Shown piece by piece: positions 1 through 8,436 of a stretch of 64,000 nt of DNA (positions are counted from its first letter, which is position 1; every line of letters starts with the position of its first letter). The notes under the pieces were generated by a model. That model searched no databases and was not told where the DNA came from. It was given only the letters and a program-made list of their open reading frames with translations. The position numbers were made by a program, and so were the translations under genes. The DNA is from an uncultured Acidimicrobiaceae bacterium (GTDB lineage: Bacteria; Actinomycetota; Acidimicrobiia; Acidimicrobiales; RAAP-2). The DNA is taken from assembly GCA_903873395.1 (NCBI GenBank), contig CAIQOJ010000054.1, forward strand, positions 1 through 64,000. Reading direction: 5' to 3'.

Positions 1-2
1 GC

Positions 3-47
3 AGTGACCATCAGTCGAGTGACCATCAGTCGAGTGACCATCAGTCG
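3..47. repeat. 15-bp tandem repeat, 3 copies
   Basis: The unit agtgaccatcagtcg occurs three times head to tail (3-17, 18-32, 33-47) with no mismatch. It lies upstream of the first gene and may extend beyond the window edge. It is the first of several short arrays in this window that sit between genes and have unrelated units. Confidence 0.9.
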
Positions 48-146
48 CAAGGGTGAATCTGGCTGAAGCTGGGAGCACTCCCGATTGCTCAGGGTCGTCG
101 ATCGACGTCCCAACTCCGGGATGTCCACGAGTCGTAGGCTCGTGCC

Positions 147-1319
147 ATGTCACTCCTGCCGATGATGCCAGACACGGTGGACCGAGATCTGCTGGAGAAG
201 GAAGCTGGCCAGGTCGCCGCCACCGGTGGACTTACGTTCTACGTGGATGACGAGGTCCTGACCTACACCTCCGATGGGACCACGGTCCATTGCAAGATAG
301 GCATGGACACCGGAGAGACGGCCGTGCGACTGGGTCGGCGCGCCTGGGACGATCTGGTCGGTCAGATGCGTACCTTCGTTGGCCTCCTCCTCAGCGACGA
401 ACTGCACATGGAGCGGGGCGAGTTTGAGCAGTTGGCCGACTGGGAACCGGTGCTTCGGTACCTGCATGCCGGCATTCCCCCCTACGACCCGTCCCGTGTC
501 GACTTCGAGGATCGGGATCCCACAGCCACCTATTCCGTGGACACCGAGGACGCAGAGCTCGCCACCCAGCTGCAGACTATGGGCTACCTCCACGTGACAG
601 GTGTCTTCACGGCCGAGGAGATGGAGGCCGCCAACCGCGAGGTCGATCGGTTGGCGTCGCTCGCCGTTCCTGGGGACGACCGGTCGTGGTGGGTGGCGGA
701 CGAAGCCGGCGCCCCGGCCCTGTGCCGCCTGGTCTATGCCACCCTCCGTTCACCTCTGCTCGCTGCGTTGGAGGGCGATCCGAGGGTCCGGCGCCTCGGC
801 ACGCTGCTCGATCCGACACTGGCGATCGCCCCGGACAGGATGGAGGGCAGCCCGGTGCTGATCAAGGTGCCGGGTCGGACCAGCGGGCTGTCCAACATCC
901 CCTGGCACCAGGACTGCGGCACCGGCGGCCATGCCGTGTTCTGCCCCGCAGTCAGTGTGGGCATTCAGCTGACCGGATCCAACGCCGAAACCGGCAATCT
1001 CCAGGTGGTTCCCGGCAGCCACGGCCAGGCGCTCCGGTACCGCTGGCAGGACCGGGCCGACGTGCCGGTCGTCAGCATCGACACCGCACCCGGTGACGTC
1101 ACCGTGCACATCCAGGACGTCATGCATGCCTCGCCCCGACCGACCGGGGAGGGTAGGCGTCGGACGATGTATGTGACCCACTACCCATCGACCCTCTGGG
1201 AGCACATCGGCCCGGGCGAGGCGCTCAACGACCTCGTGCGTAACCGGACCGAGCAGGTCGCTGAACTCCAGCGGTCGTCATTGGCGACCTCCCATGAATC
1301 CGCGGGCGAGAGCGAGTAG
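147..1319 (+). CDS. Phytanoyl-CoA dioxygenase family protein with probable SCP2-like N-terminal domain
   Basis: 390 aa. The C-terminal two thirds (about residues 130-350) is a PhyH-type Fe(II)/2-oxoglutarate dioxygenase. It has the iron-binding H254-x-D256 in PWHQD, a distal His (H327 in DVMHASP) and a following basic cluster (RRR, 337-339) that could bind 2-oxoglutarate. Residues about 25-115 resemble an SCP2 sterol/acyl-CoA carrier domain in layout: a beta-strand pattern, a central W-D-D-L segment, and a closing W followed by L-x-x-G-x-P-P. The dioxygenase call is firm; the SCP2 call is inference. The family hydroxylates branched acyl-CoAs or other small substrates, and the substrate here is unknown. 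The ATG at 147 gives the full N-terminal domain. It appears monocistronic. Confidence 0.8.
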   Translation: MSLLPMMPDTVDRDLLEKEAGQVAATGGLTFYVDDEVLTYTSDGTTVHCKIGMDTGETAVRLGRRAWDDLVGQMRTFVGLLLSDELHMERGEFEQLADWEPVLRYLHAGIPPYDPSRVDFEDRDPTATYSVDTEDAELATQLQTMGYLHVTGVFTAEEMEAANREVDRLASLAVPGDDRSWWVADEAGAPALCRLVYATLRSPLLAALEGDPRVRRLGTLLDPTLAIAPDRMEGSPVLIKVPGRTSGLSNIPWHQDCGTGGHAVFCPAVSVGIQLTGSNAETGNLQVVPGSHGQALRYRWQDRADVPVVSIDTAPGDVTVHIQDVMHASPRPTGEGRRRTMYVTHYPSTLWEHIGPGEALNDLVRNRTEQVAELQRSSLATSHESAGESE

Positions 1320-1539
1320 TTCCGGCGGACGTCGCCAGATCCGCTGTGCTCGGCCTGGGCCATTGCGCTCACAGCCGGCTTGTCGGGCTGTCAGAGGTCG
1401 TCAGTCACATGGGCCTTCGGCCGCACGGTTCGACACGGCGGAGCTCGGTCTTGCACCCTCGCCTGCGGTTCGACGACAGAGGTTGCGGTGATGGGAGTAC
1501 GTTCCACCCCGCCCTCGGCGCGCCGATTGCGAGAGAGGC

Positions 1540-1854
1540 TTAGCAGTCGCTCATCATGCGCAGGGCCTCGCATAGTTCAGTGCTTCGAAGGCCGAGTTCA
1601 CCGATCTTGCTAGTGAGCGATGAACGTTGGATCCGCTGGAGGCTGTCAAAGTTGGCGACGCACTCGGCGGCGAGCCCCTCCTCAGCGCCGAGTCGGATCT
1701 CGGTAGGGATGGAACGGATCGTCCTCGTGACGGGGGCGACCACCACACCGGTCAGAACGGGTACCGCTTCCGACCGGGTGATCACCAAGACCGGACGACG
1801 AGCAGCTTCGATTTCTGCCCACCAAATGTCTCCTTGTCGTGGGATCGTCACCAC
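1540..1854 (-). CDS. mazF: MazF/PemK-type endoribonuclease toxin
   Basis: 104 aa, typical MazF length. It opens with the family hallmark R-Q-G-D-I-W-W-A and continues with R-P-V-L-V-I-T-R and the V-V-V-A-P-V-T-R-T-I-R strand-loop. The family cleaves RNA at short sequences and is neutralised by a cognate antitoxin. The GTG start at 1854 overlaps the end of the upstream antitoxin gene by 7 nt, so the two are translationally coupled. The RNA target cannot be read from sequence. Confidence 0.88.
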   Translation of the reverse strand: MVTIPRQGDIWWAEIEAARRPVLVITRSEAVPVLTGVVVAPVTRTIRSIPTEIRLGAEEGLAAECVANFDSLQRIQRSSLTSKIGELGLRSTELCEALRMMSDC

Positions 1855-2096
1855 GGCTCCTCGTCGATCAACGCTCTCGTGGCGGCATCGAGCTCATTGA
1901 GTTCAGAGTTCGATTCTGGGATTCGCTGATACGCCTTGGCGATCTGTAGACCGATCAGCTTTCGCCGGTGCTCATTGATGATTCGTTCGAGTCCCATCCG
2001 GACTAAGTCAGATCGGCTCGCAGCAACCCCTTGAATGACCAGCTGGTCGACTTCCAGCAAAAGTGCCTCTTCCACGCGTGTCACGAGTTGCGCCAT
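1848..2096 (-). CDS. Ribbon-helix-helix antitoxin of the MazF pair
   Basis: 82 aa. The N-terminal 45 residues fit a CopG/RHH DNA-binding domain: a short strand (QLVTRV), then a helix with V-D-Q-L-V and S-R-S-D-L-V-R-M-G-L. The acidic C-terminal tail (residues about 55-82, ending DEEPW) would be the toxin-binding arm. The gene precedes the toxin and overlaps it, which is standard antitoxin-toxin order. Its ATG lies 14 nt from an imperfect palindrome that probably serves as the autoregulatory operator. Confidence 0.82.
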   Translation of the reverse strand: MAQLVTRVEEALLLEVDQLVIQGVAASRSDLVRMGLERIINEHRRKLIGLQIAKAYQRIPESNSELNELDAATRALIDEEPW

Positions 2097-2110
2097 GCGA
2101 AAAGCATACC

Positions 2111-2129
2111 AAAACGCATTGCATTTTGC
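2111..2129. promoter_or_regulatory. Probable operator of the toxin-antitoxin operon
   Basis: Imperfect palindrome with 9-nt arms around one central T: CAAAACGCA-T-TGCATTTTG, one arm mismatch. It stands directly upstream of the antitoxin ATG in an AT-rich patch. RHH antitoxins usually bind such sites together with their toxin. The function is inferred from position. Confidence 0.5.
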
Positions 2130-2384
2130 TCAACAGGCGGAAGCGGATCGCAGTGAATCCGTCGTCTCGCCTGGCGAATTCAGTCAATGCCTGAAAGCCG
2201 TCTCATGAAGTGGCGAGCCGGTCACTCCGGCCGAGCAAGTGCGTGGCGCACTGTCCCACCGATCCGGCGGCAGGAGGCAGCCAGTGCCGGGTTACGTCGC
2301 CCCATGTGACGGACTGAATCCGGATTGAAGTGCTGACACCTGCGCTGTATCTCAGGGCACGTCTCGCGGGCCCATGAGAAGGAG

Positions 2385-3203
2385 TCAGCGCTCACCGAGC
2401 GTGTACCGAACTGTCTGGTCGAATCCAATGCGGCCCTGGTCGTCTCGGCACAAGTCAACTGCAGCGAACACTGCTGCTTTCACCTCGCCAAGTTGGTCAT
2501 CGGGGATAGCACGCCAGAACTGCCTTTGCCCCACGGACATTGACCACTCGTACCAATGCTCGCAACTCTCGAAACGGGGCTTCACGACCGAACGTTCGGT
2601 GCGAATCCCCTGGAAACCAGCATCGGCCAATAGTTGCTCCATCCCCTCGTCTGACCCAAATGGCCCCTGTCGACCATTAGTGCGCGCATCCTGAGTCCCA
2701 GTCGCGACATGCATTCGCAGGGCATCATCGACTGTTTGTGCCCAACGATCGTCGTAGGGGCCAAAGGTAGACACGCCGACTCGGCCGCCTTCCGCCAGGA
2801 GCTCGCGCCAAGCACGGAGTGCAGTGTGCGGATCAGGGAGGAAGAAGAGCACGAGCGACGAGGCCACCAGATCACAAGTTCCTGCAGGTAAGTCGGGTGC
2901 CATTGCATCGCCGATTCGTACTTCCACTTTCACGTTGGCCCGGACGGCATCGTCGATACAAGCCTGCACCATGCGAGGCGACACGTCGATTCCGGTGGCT
3001 GATCCGTTCGGCCCAACAGCCGCTGCAAGACGCAGCAACACTGCCCCTCGTCCACAACCGATGTCGAGCACCCGCTGTCCAGGTCGAGGTTCCAACGCCT
3101 CAACCAAACCCGACGCGATCGGCTGGAAGAAATCAACGCCGACCTCGTCATACGTATCAGCCAACTCATCGAAGAGTCGCGCCAGGCGCTGTTGCTGGTC
3201 CAT
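2385..3203 (-). CDS. Class I SAM-dependent methyltransferase (UbiE/COQ5-like)
   Basis: 272 aa. It has the SAM-binding motif I V-L-D-I-G-C-G-R-G (about residues 45-53), the motif II acidic end of strand 2 (G-I-D-V-S), and motif post I/III G-D-A and L-A-E-G-G-R-V. A tyrosine-rich N-terminal segment (F-D-E-L-A-D-T-Y-D) is typical of Methyltransf_11/25 proteins. The substrate is unknown. It stands alone between the toxin-antitoxin pair and a short plus-strand gene. Confidence 0.85.
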   Translation of the reverse strand: MDQQQRLARLFDELADTYDEVGVDFFQPIASGLVEALEPRPGQRVLDIGCGRGAVLLRLAAAVGPNGSATGIDVSPRMVQACIDDAVRANVKVEVRIGDAMAPDLPAGTCDLVASSLVLFFLPDPHTALRAWRELLAEGGRVGVSTFGPYDDRWAQTVDDALRMHVATGTQDARTNGRQGPFGSDEGMEQLLADAGFQGIRTERSVVKPRFESCEHWYEWSMSVGQRQFWRAIPDDQLGEVKAAVFAAVDLCRDDQGRIGFDQTVRYTLGER

Positions 3204-3414
3204 CGCGCGAAGTTACTGCCCATCGCGAGACGCAACGAACGATCGATTCCGACCTCAACCGCACCCGCTTCACCCGCTCGCTTGCGGAGCTCCGCGCCTG
3301 TCCCCGACGTGCCGGTAGTGGGCAGGCAACTTTCGCGAGCGCACCCTGGTATCTCCCTCGGAACTTCGGCTACTTGAGGATGACTCTGCACGGCCAACCC
3401 AAACGGGCACACTG

Positions 3415-3915
3415 GTGTCCGTGTACACGATCCATGGCACCAAGAAGCTGCTCGATCGAGTGAAGCAACCAGTCATACCCGCCGGGGAGCACCCGACGAC
3501 GGCCCTGGGGAACTGGTACGCCACCGCCATCTTCTGGCGACCACAGGTCGCCTTCTTCGTCAACGAGGCGACGCTGTTTCCGGTGCTTCTCCCGCTGGCT
3601 CCGGCGACCTCGATCGCAGCGCGGTTCCCTGATGCGCTCGAATCGATCCTCAAGGTCCTCGGGGTGAGCGCCGCATTCATCGCATCGGAGCGCTGGGCTA
3701 TGTCCGAGGCAAGCTTCTCCAAGACCGCCAATCGATCCGTGCTCGGCGTCATGAATCGGCTCGAGTTCGAGATGGACTACGTACGCGAACGTGTTGGGGA
3801 TGACCTGCTGGAACTGTCCCTGCAAGTGTCCGATCACCTCGTCGGTCCCCTGCGGGGAACCGAGTTCAGGACTCCTCAGGAGAAGCTGCTGGAGATCGTG
3901 CAGGCTCAGGTATGA
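3415..3915 (+). CDS. DUF6933-like protein of unknown function
   Basis: 166 aa. It begins with the characteristic T-I-H-G-T-K-K-L-L-D-R-V segment and has a hydrophobic stretch (R-P-Q-V-A-F-F-V-N-E-A-T-L-F) seen in short single-copy actinobacterial proteins usually labelled DUF6933. It has no signal peptide or membrane helix. Both GTG codons at 3415 and 3421 are possible starts; the second would begin the protein right at the conserved segment. Function unknown. Confidence 0.7.
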   Translation: MSVYTIHGTKKLLDRVKQPVIPAGEHPTTALGNWYATAIFWRPQVAFFVNEATLFPVLLPLAPATSIAARFPDALESILKVLGVSAAFIASERWAMSEASFSKTANRSVLGVMNRLEFEMDYVRERVGDDLLELSLQVSDHLVGPLRGTEFRTPQEKLLEIVQAQV

Positions 3916-4029
3916 CCTGGTTCGCTTGCTCCTGCGAATGAGGTTTGAAATAGGAGACAAACGTGCCCGAGCGATCGGACACGCGAAGTACGCCCTGAAC
4001 TGGTGGAACGTTGTATTTCTGACAACGAG

Positions 4030-4103
4030 TGGGCGCTACAGGACTCGAACCTGTGGCCTCAGCCGTGTGAAGGCTGCGCTCTAACCAACTGAGCTAAGCG
4101 CCC
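4030..4103 (-). tRNA. tRNA-Val (anticodon CAC)
   Basis: The minus strand folds into a full cloverleaf: acceptor GGGCGCT/AGCGCCC, D-stem GCTC/GAGC, anticodon stem CAGCC/GGCTG with loop TTCACAC, T-arm ACAGG-TTCGAGT-CCTGT, and discriminator A at 4030. CCA is not encoded. A weak hairpin (CGTTGT/ACAACG, 4009-4027) follows its 3' end. Confidence 0.95.
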
Positions 4104-4197
4104 GTGTGCGTAAGGGTTTCCCGTGGTGACCCAACTGCCGGGACGATCATGCTACCCGACCACGTCAGCCCGCACGACTGACAAACCTCGGTGACCC

Positions 4198-5610
4198 TCA
4201 CCCCAGCGGATACGGAGCCACCGGATCAAAGTCCAGGGCAGCCTCGATCGCGGCGGCAGCCCGAATGACCGCCACATCGGCATGCTGAGGACCCACCAGT
4301 TGGACCCCTACCGGAATCCCCGCTGACGTGAGGCCCACGCACACGGTGGCAACCGGAGAGCGGGTCATGTTGAACGGGTAGGTCATCTGCACCCAGTTGA
4401 TGTCAGGCTTCCCGTTGATCATCCCCTGGCCGCCCATCTCCCGCAAGGGTGCAGCAGCTGCGGTCACCGGGGTGACCAGCAGCCGTACATCGTGGAACAG
4501 GTCCACCAATTTGAGGTTGAGCGTGTGGCCGGCATCTTCGGCTCGAACCACATCGAGGGCTGACGCACTTCGGGCCCCATCGACGATCATGCGCAAGATG
4601 GGATCGACGAGTTCGTAGGTATCAGTGTCGACAACTCCGGCCAGGGAGCGCAGGTTGTAAGCGCCCGAGAGGAGCAACCAGTCATCGACGGGATCGGTGT
4701 CGAACACCGTCGGCACGTCGACAACCTCGCTGCCCAGGCCTTCCATCACGCCCACCACCCGAGAACAGATCGCCAACACCTCGGCATCGATCTCGGCATA
4801 GCCCAGCGTGGGCGACCACGCCACCTTGATAGGGAGCCTGGGCTCATCGAGGGCTGCCATCCACGATGCTTCAGGGCGAGGTAGCGATCGCAGGTCCGAC
4901 GGATCGGGGCCGACGACGGTGTCGAGTGCAGCCACGATGTCGGCCACCCGTGCAGCCATGGGGCCCTTGGTCGACAGATGATGCCAGTCAGGGGCGTGGG
5001 CTCCCCCGCTCGGGACTCGACCGAGTGACGGCTTGATGGAGGGCAGTCCACAGCAGGTTGACGGAATCCGCAAGGAACCACCTCCGTCGGAGCCCGTCGC
5101 CAGCGGAACCATCCCTGCGGCAATGGCCGCGGCACTACCTCCGGAAGAACCTCCCGGCGAGTACTCCGTGTTCCAAGGATTACGTGTTGCCCCGAAGCGA
5201 GGATTCTCCGTATCCGCCTTCCAGCCGAACTCTGGCGTATTCGTCTTGCCAACGACAACACAACCGGCCGCCACCAAACGCGCCACCAGTGACGAGTCAG
5301 AAGAAGCCGGGGCAACCTCGCCCAGTGCAGCCGATCCGTGGGTGGTGGGAAACCCTTGCGCGTCTTCCAGATCCTTTACGGCAAGGGGCACGCCGGCCAA
5401 CGGGCCTGGATCCCGGCCTGCAGCGACCTGAGCATCGATGTCGGCGGCCCGAGCGCGAGCGCGATCTTCGTCGACGGCCACGAAGGCGTTTATCTCACCA
5501 TTGGTGGCCTCAATGCGCTCGAGGGCGTGATCGACCAGAGTCGTTGCCGAGGTCTGTCCTGTACGGACCTGGGCGGCCAACTCCGTAACTGATGCGCGTC
5601 GGAAGTCCAT
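4198..5610 (-). CDS. Amidase signature family enzyme
   Basis: 470 aa, full family length. The Ser-cisSer-Lys triad is in place: K79 (L-A-V-K-D), cis-Ser S155 in the G-G-S-S-G-G-S loop and nucleophile S179 in G-S-D-G-G-G-S. The family includes GatA, but no gatB or gatC is nearby, and the protein diverges outside the signature, so a stand-alone amidase for small amides or aryl-amides is more likely. It is transcribed away from the VOC gene, with a 213-bp gap that holds a tandem repeat. Confidence 0.88.
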   Translation of the reverse strand: MDFRRASVTELAAQVRTGQTSATTLVDHALERIEATNGEINAFVAVDEDRARARAADIDAQVAAGRDPGPLAGVPLAVKDLEDAQGFPTTHGSAALGEVAPASSDSSLVARLVAAGCVVVGKTNTPEFGWKADTENPRFGATRNPWNTEYSPGGSSGGSAAAIAAGMVPLATGSDGGGSLRIPSTCCGLPSIKPSLGRVPSGGAHAPDWHHLSTKGPMAARVADIVAALDTVVGPDPSDLRSLPRPEASWMAALDEPRLPIKVAWSPTLGYAEIDAEVLAICSRVVGVMEGLGSEVVDVPTVFDTDPVDDWLLLSGAYNLRSLAGVVDTDTYELVDPILRMIVDGARSASALDVVRAEDAGHTLNLKLVDLFHDVRLLVTPVTAAAAPLREMGGQGMINGKPDINWVQMTYPFNMTRSPVATVCVGLTSAGIPVGVQLVGPQHADVAVIRAAAAIEAALDFDPVAPYPLG

Positions 5611-5668
5611 GGTCCGACCGTACTGGTGGTGCTGCCGTCCGACAAGAGCCTCATGGCAACTTCACGTG

Positions 5669-5713
5669 ACTGGCCATCTCGTAACTGGCCATCTCGCAAC
5701 TGGCCATCTCGCT
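5669..5713. repeat. 15-bp tandem repeat, 3 copies
   Basis: Unit actggccatctcgNN occurs three times (5669-5683, 5684-5698, 5699-5713), differing only in the last two bases. It lies between the divergent amidase and VOC genes, where promoters should be. Confidence 0.88.
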
Positions 5714-5823
5714 GATCCACGGTGCTCAACCAGGTTCACCTGCGTGCTCGACAATGTGTCCCCTGGCCGTCATGGGCTCCCTCAGTCGCCATGTCGACAA
5801 CGAAGCCCCGTGGGGTCCACGCT

Positions 5824-6717
5824 ATGGAGGTGACATCACCATCCGCCATCGTCGGTACCGTCTTGGATCACGTCGCCCAGGCGGTGCCTTCATGGCAGGC
5901 CGCCTGGGGCCGCTACGCCACAGATCTCGGTGCGGAGTGGTCGTCGGGCGGCCCCAATGTGGGCTTTGCCCCAGGCCAACTCCGTTTCGGAAACGGTGCT
6001 CGTATCGAACTGCTGATGCCCTTCGAACCTGAGCGAAACGACTTCCTGGCCCGCTTCCTTGCACGCAGTGGACCCGGCCCTCATCACCTGACCTTCAAAG
6101 TCCCGGATCTCGATGTAGCTCTCGACGTGGCCAAGGGTTCCGGGTATGTCCCGATCAACGAGGACAGAAGCGACCCGGAGTGGTTCGAGGCATTTCTCCA
6201 TCCCAAAGCAGCGACCGGGATCGTGGTGCAACTGGCCCAGTCCCCCATCACCTGGGTCAGCGATCCCCCTCCTGACTATCCGACCGATCGGCGCCTTCGC
6301 TCCGCTACTTCTCGACCCGCCAGTTCAGCTGACCTGCTGCGTGTGTGTCATGTGGTGGCCGACCTCGACGAGGCCCTAGCCCTATTCGTCACGCTGCTCG
6401 ATGGTCGGGTGGCCGACGAAGGGGACGCGGGTGGGATCCGCTGGGCAGACGTGACGTGGTCGGGACCACTCAGTCTGCGCCTGATTGCCTCCGCCCGTCC
6501 CGATGCAGACCCAGAGATCGACGCGTGGCTCGACGGTCGCGCCGGCCGAGTCCGCCACCTTGAGCTCGTTGTGCAAGACGCCAGTGAGGTATCTGGGGTG
6601 GTCACACCCGCCTCGAGACTGGCGGTCGTGGACAACACCGACGATCGAGGGCGACTGTGCGAAATCGGACCTGAGGCAAACTTCGGACTCGGGCTCGTCC
6701 TTGTCGATCGCCGCTGA
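5824..6717 (+). CDS. VOC / glyoxalase-like protein, two modules
   Basis: 297 aa from the ATG at 5824; earlier in-frame codons lack similarity. The first half (about residues 8-150) is a glyoxalase-like VOC module, with V-L-D-H-V-A near the start and P-H-H-L-T-F-K-V-P-D-L carrying metal-ligand-type residues. The second half (about 170-290) repeats the layout more weakly (C-H-V-V-A-D-L-D-E-A and R-H-L-E-L-V-V). VOC proteins catalyse metal-dependent isomerase, lyase or dioxygenase reactions; the reaction here is unknown. Confidence 0.75.
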   Translation: MEVTSPSAIVGTVLDHVAQAVPSWQAAWGRYATDLGAEWSSGGPNVGFAPGQLRFGNGARIELLMPFEPERNDFLARFLARSGPGPHHLTFKVPDLDVALDVAKGSGYVPINEDRSDPEWFEAFLHPKAATGIVVQLAQSPITWVSDPPPDYPTDRRLRSATSRPASSADLLRVCHVVADLDEALALFVTLLDGRVADEGDAGGIRWADVTWSGPLSLRLIASARPDADPEIDAWLDGRAGRVRHLELVVQDASEVSGVVTPASRLAVVDNTDDRGRLCEIGPEANFGLGLVLVDRR

Positions 6718-6819
6718 GCGCTGTCCCATCGTGCAATTGCTCCGAGATGCTCTCGGGCGCACGAGGCTCACGACGTGGGCCACGGGGGACACCTCGGTGT
6801 GCCGGTAACCTGAACGGTG

Positions 6820-7611
6820 ATGCCCGAGACCCCTGAACCGACCGCCGAATCCGGCTCCCGCCCCGAGGACACGGCTTCCGCCCCTGGCAAGCAGACGTTG
6901 CTGGAGCGGCTGTTCGCGCCCCGCAGTGGGCCTGCGGCCACATCAGTGACCACCGACGGTGTCGACGACCGAACCGCACCACGGTCACAGAACCCGAGGT
7001 CCCAGGGGTCAACCAGCCCTGGTCCGGAGGCGCCGACGACCAAGTGGCAAGTCGACCGCATCGACAAACAGGAGAGGCGATTTGGCTACGCCGCTGCGGC
7101 TGGGTCACTGATCTTTGCGGTGATGATCTACCTCGTCGAGATCAACAACAAGAACTTCCATCCCGTCAAGAACCAGTTCAGCCCGCAGACCGCATTGATC
7201 GTCGGGGCTGTTGCCGCGGTGCTGCTCGCCGGTGGGACCTACCTGGGGCGACGAGCGCCGTTGGGATTCATCGCCCTATTCACCGGCTTCACCTTTTCGA
7301 ACTCCGGAGGCCTGTTCCTGGCTCTTCCCTTCCTGCTCCTAGCTGGCCTTCTCCTCTGGCGCTCCTATAAGACCCAGAAGCGGGCAAACGCTGCAGCCCG
7401 GGAGGCACGTGCTTCAGGAGGTTCCGCTCCCTCCCCATCACGTGAGCGTCCCACTCGGGAGGGCAGATCTCGCAAGGCCAAAACCCCGGTGGGACCCGAA
7501 GCCAACAAGCGCTACACCCCGAAACGTCCGACACAGCCAACCCCGCCTCCCCCCAAGCTCTCGTGGATTGAGCGCCGTGCTGCAAAAGAGGCAGAGCAGA
7601 CCAAGGACTGA
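6820..7611 (+). CDS. Membrane protein of unknown function
   Basis: 263 aa. It has a disordered N-terminus rich in Pro, Ser and Glu (residues 1-85), then about three or four membrane helices (roughly 90-107, 125-142, 147-170, the last including F-L-L-L-A-G-L-L-L-W). A strongly basic Pro-rich tail follows (A-N-A-A-A-R-E-A-R to the end, with K-K-R runs and P-P-P-P). A GTG three bases upstream is an equal start candidate. No recognised domain; both tails should be cytoplasmic by the positive-inside rule. Confidence 0.7.
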   Translation: MPETPEPTAESGSRPEDTASAPGKQTLLERLFAPRSGPAATSVTTDGVDDRTAPRSQNPRSQGSTSPGPEAPTTKWQVDRIDKQERRFGYAAAAGSLIFAVMIYLVEINNKNFHPVKNQFSPQTALIVGAVAAVLLAGGTYLGRRAPLGFIALFTGFTFSNSGGLFLALPFLLLAGLLLWRSYKTQKRANAAAREARASGGSAPSPSRERPTREGRSRKAKTPVGPEANKRYTPKRPTQPTPPPPKLSWIERRAAKEAEQTKD

Positions 7612-7726
7612 CGGAGCGTCCGAGGACGTCGAGGTTGCCCTGACCACTACGACCCTCGTCAGTAGTTGCTGTGGCCGCTAGGGCGTTCGGCGCGGCACGA
7701 GGCGGCGCAGGTCAGACGCGCCTCGT

Positions 7727-8413
7727 TCAGTGCGGGTCGATGACCAGCGCTGACCGCAACAGGCCGAGGATCTCATTGCGGCGACGCACCAAGGAGCGGG
7801 CGGTCGGCTCCTCACCGAAGGCTCGCAGCACGTCGACCTCGGTCACCATGCCGATCACCGTCGAATAGATGGCCAACAAGAGCAGCCTGGGCTCGTGGCG
7901 GCGCATGTGACCAGCGTCCATCTCGGCCTCCAAGAACTCGGTAGCCCGGTCGACCAACGGTTCGAGGGCACGCACAAAGCGGGTCGACGCCGGAGTGCCC
8001 ATGCGTCCCATCTCCCGCACCAAACCGAGCAACTCGGGACGACGGGCGGCCAGACGAAACACCGAGCGCACGACGGCGTCGATCCGGGCCCATCCGGTGC
8101 TAGCTCTGGTCAGCGCCAGTTCGAGAGCGGCCGCCAACTCAACCGTGCTTCGGTCGATGACGGCCTCGAGCAGGACTTCTTTGCTCGGAAACCAGTAGAG
8201 GATGGTCTGCTTGGTGATGTCCAGCCCGGCAGCTAGGGCGTCGAGCGAAGTTGCCTCGTAGCCACGCGTGGCGAACGACCGCAGCGCGGCATCAATGATT
8301 CGCTCAGAGGTCGGAGCGCCGTCAGTGGACGTCTGAGTTGAGCGGGCTCGAGCTCGCGGAGTCGCTCGGTCCCGTCCCCCCGCCACCCCGTCTCCTCCAT
8401 TGGGCACGCTCAC
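7727..8413 (-). CDS. TetR family regulator of the divergent acyl-CoA reductase operon
   Basis: 228 aa. The N-terminal HTH (about residues 36-80) reads I-I-D-A-A-L-R-S-F-A-T-R-G-Y-E-A-T-S-L-D-A, then I-T-K-Q-T-I-L-Y-W-F-P-S-K-E, a typical TetR recognition helix. The C-terminal part is a ligand and dimer domain. The GTG start at 8413 abuts a perfect palindrome at 8415-8426, and the opposite gene starts 10 bp past it. The regulator therefore most likely represses itself and the lipid operon, with an acyl-CoA or fatty acid as plausible inducer (inference). There is no room for a Shine-Dalgarno site, so the transcript may be leaderless. Confidence 0.87.
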   Translation of the reverse strand: MSVPNGGDGVAGGRDRATPRARARSTQTSTDGAPTSERIIDAALRSFATRGYEATSLDALAAGLDITKQTILYWFPSKEVLLEAVIDRSTVELAAALELALTRASTGWARIDAVVRSVFRLAARRPELLGLVREMGRMGTPASTRFVRALEPLVDRATEFLEAEMDAGHMRRHEPRLLLLAIYSTVIGMVTEVDVLRAFGEEPTARSLVRRRNEILGLLRSALVIDPH

Positions 8414-8414
8414 T

Positions 8415-8426
8415 TACCATATGGTA
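8415..8426. promoter_or_regulatory. Palindromic operator between TetR and the lipid operon
   Basis: Perfect 12-bp palindrome TACCATATGGTA in the 23-bp gap between the divergent starts at 8413 and 8437. Such a short gap means one site can control both promoters. Its role is inferred from position and the adjacent TetR gene. Confidence 0.68.
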
Positions 8427-8436
8427 GACAGATCTT

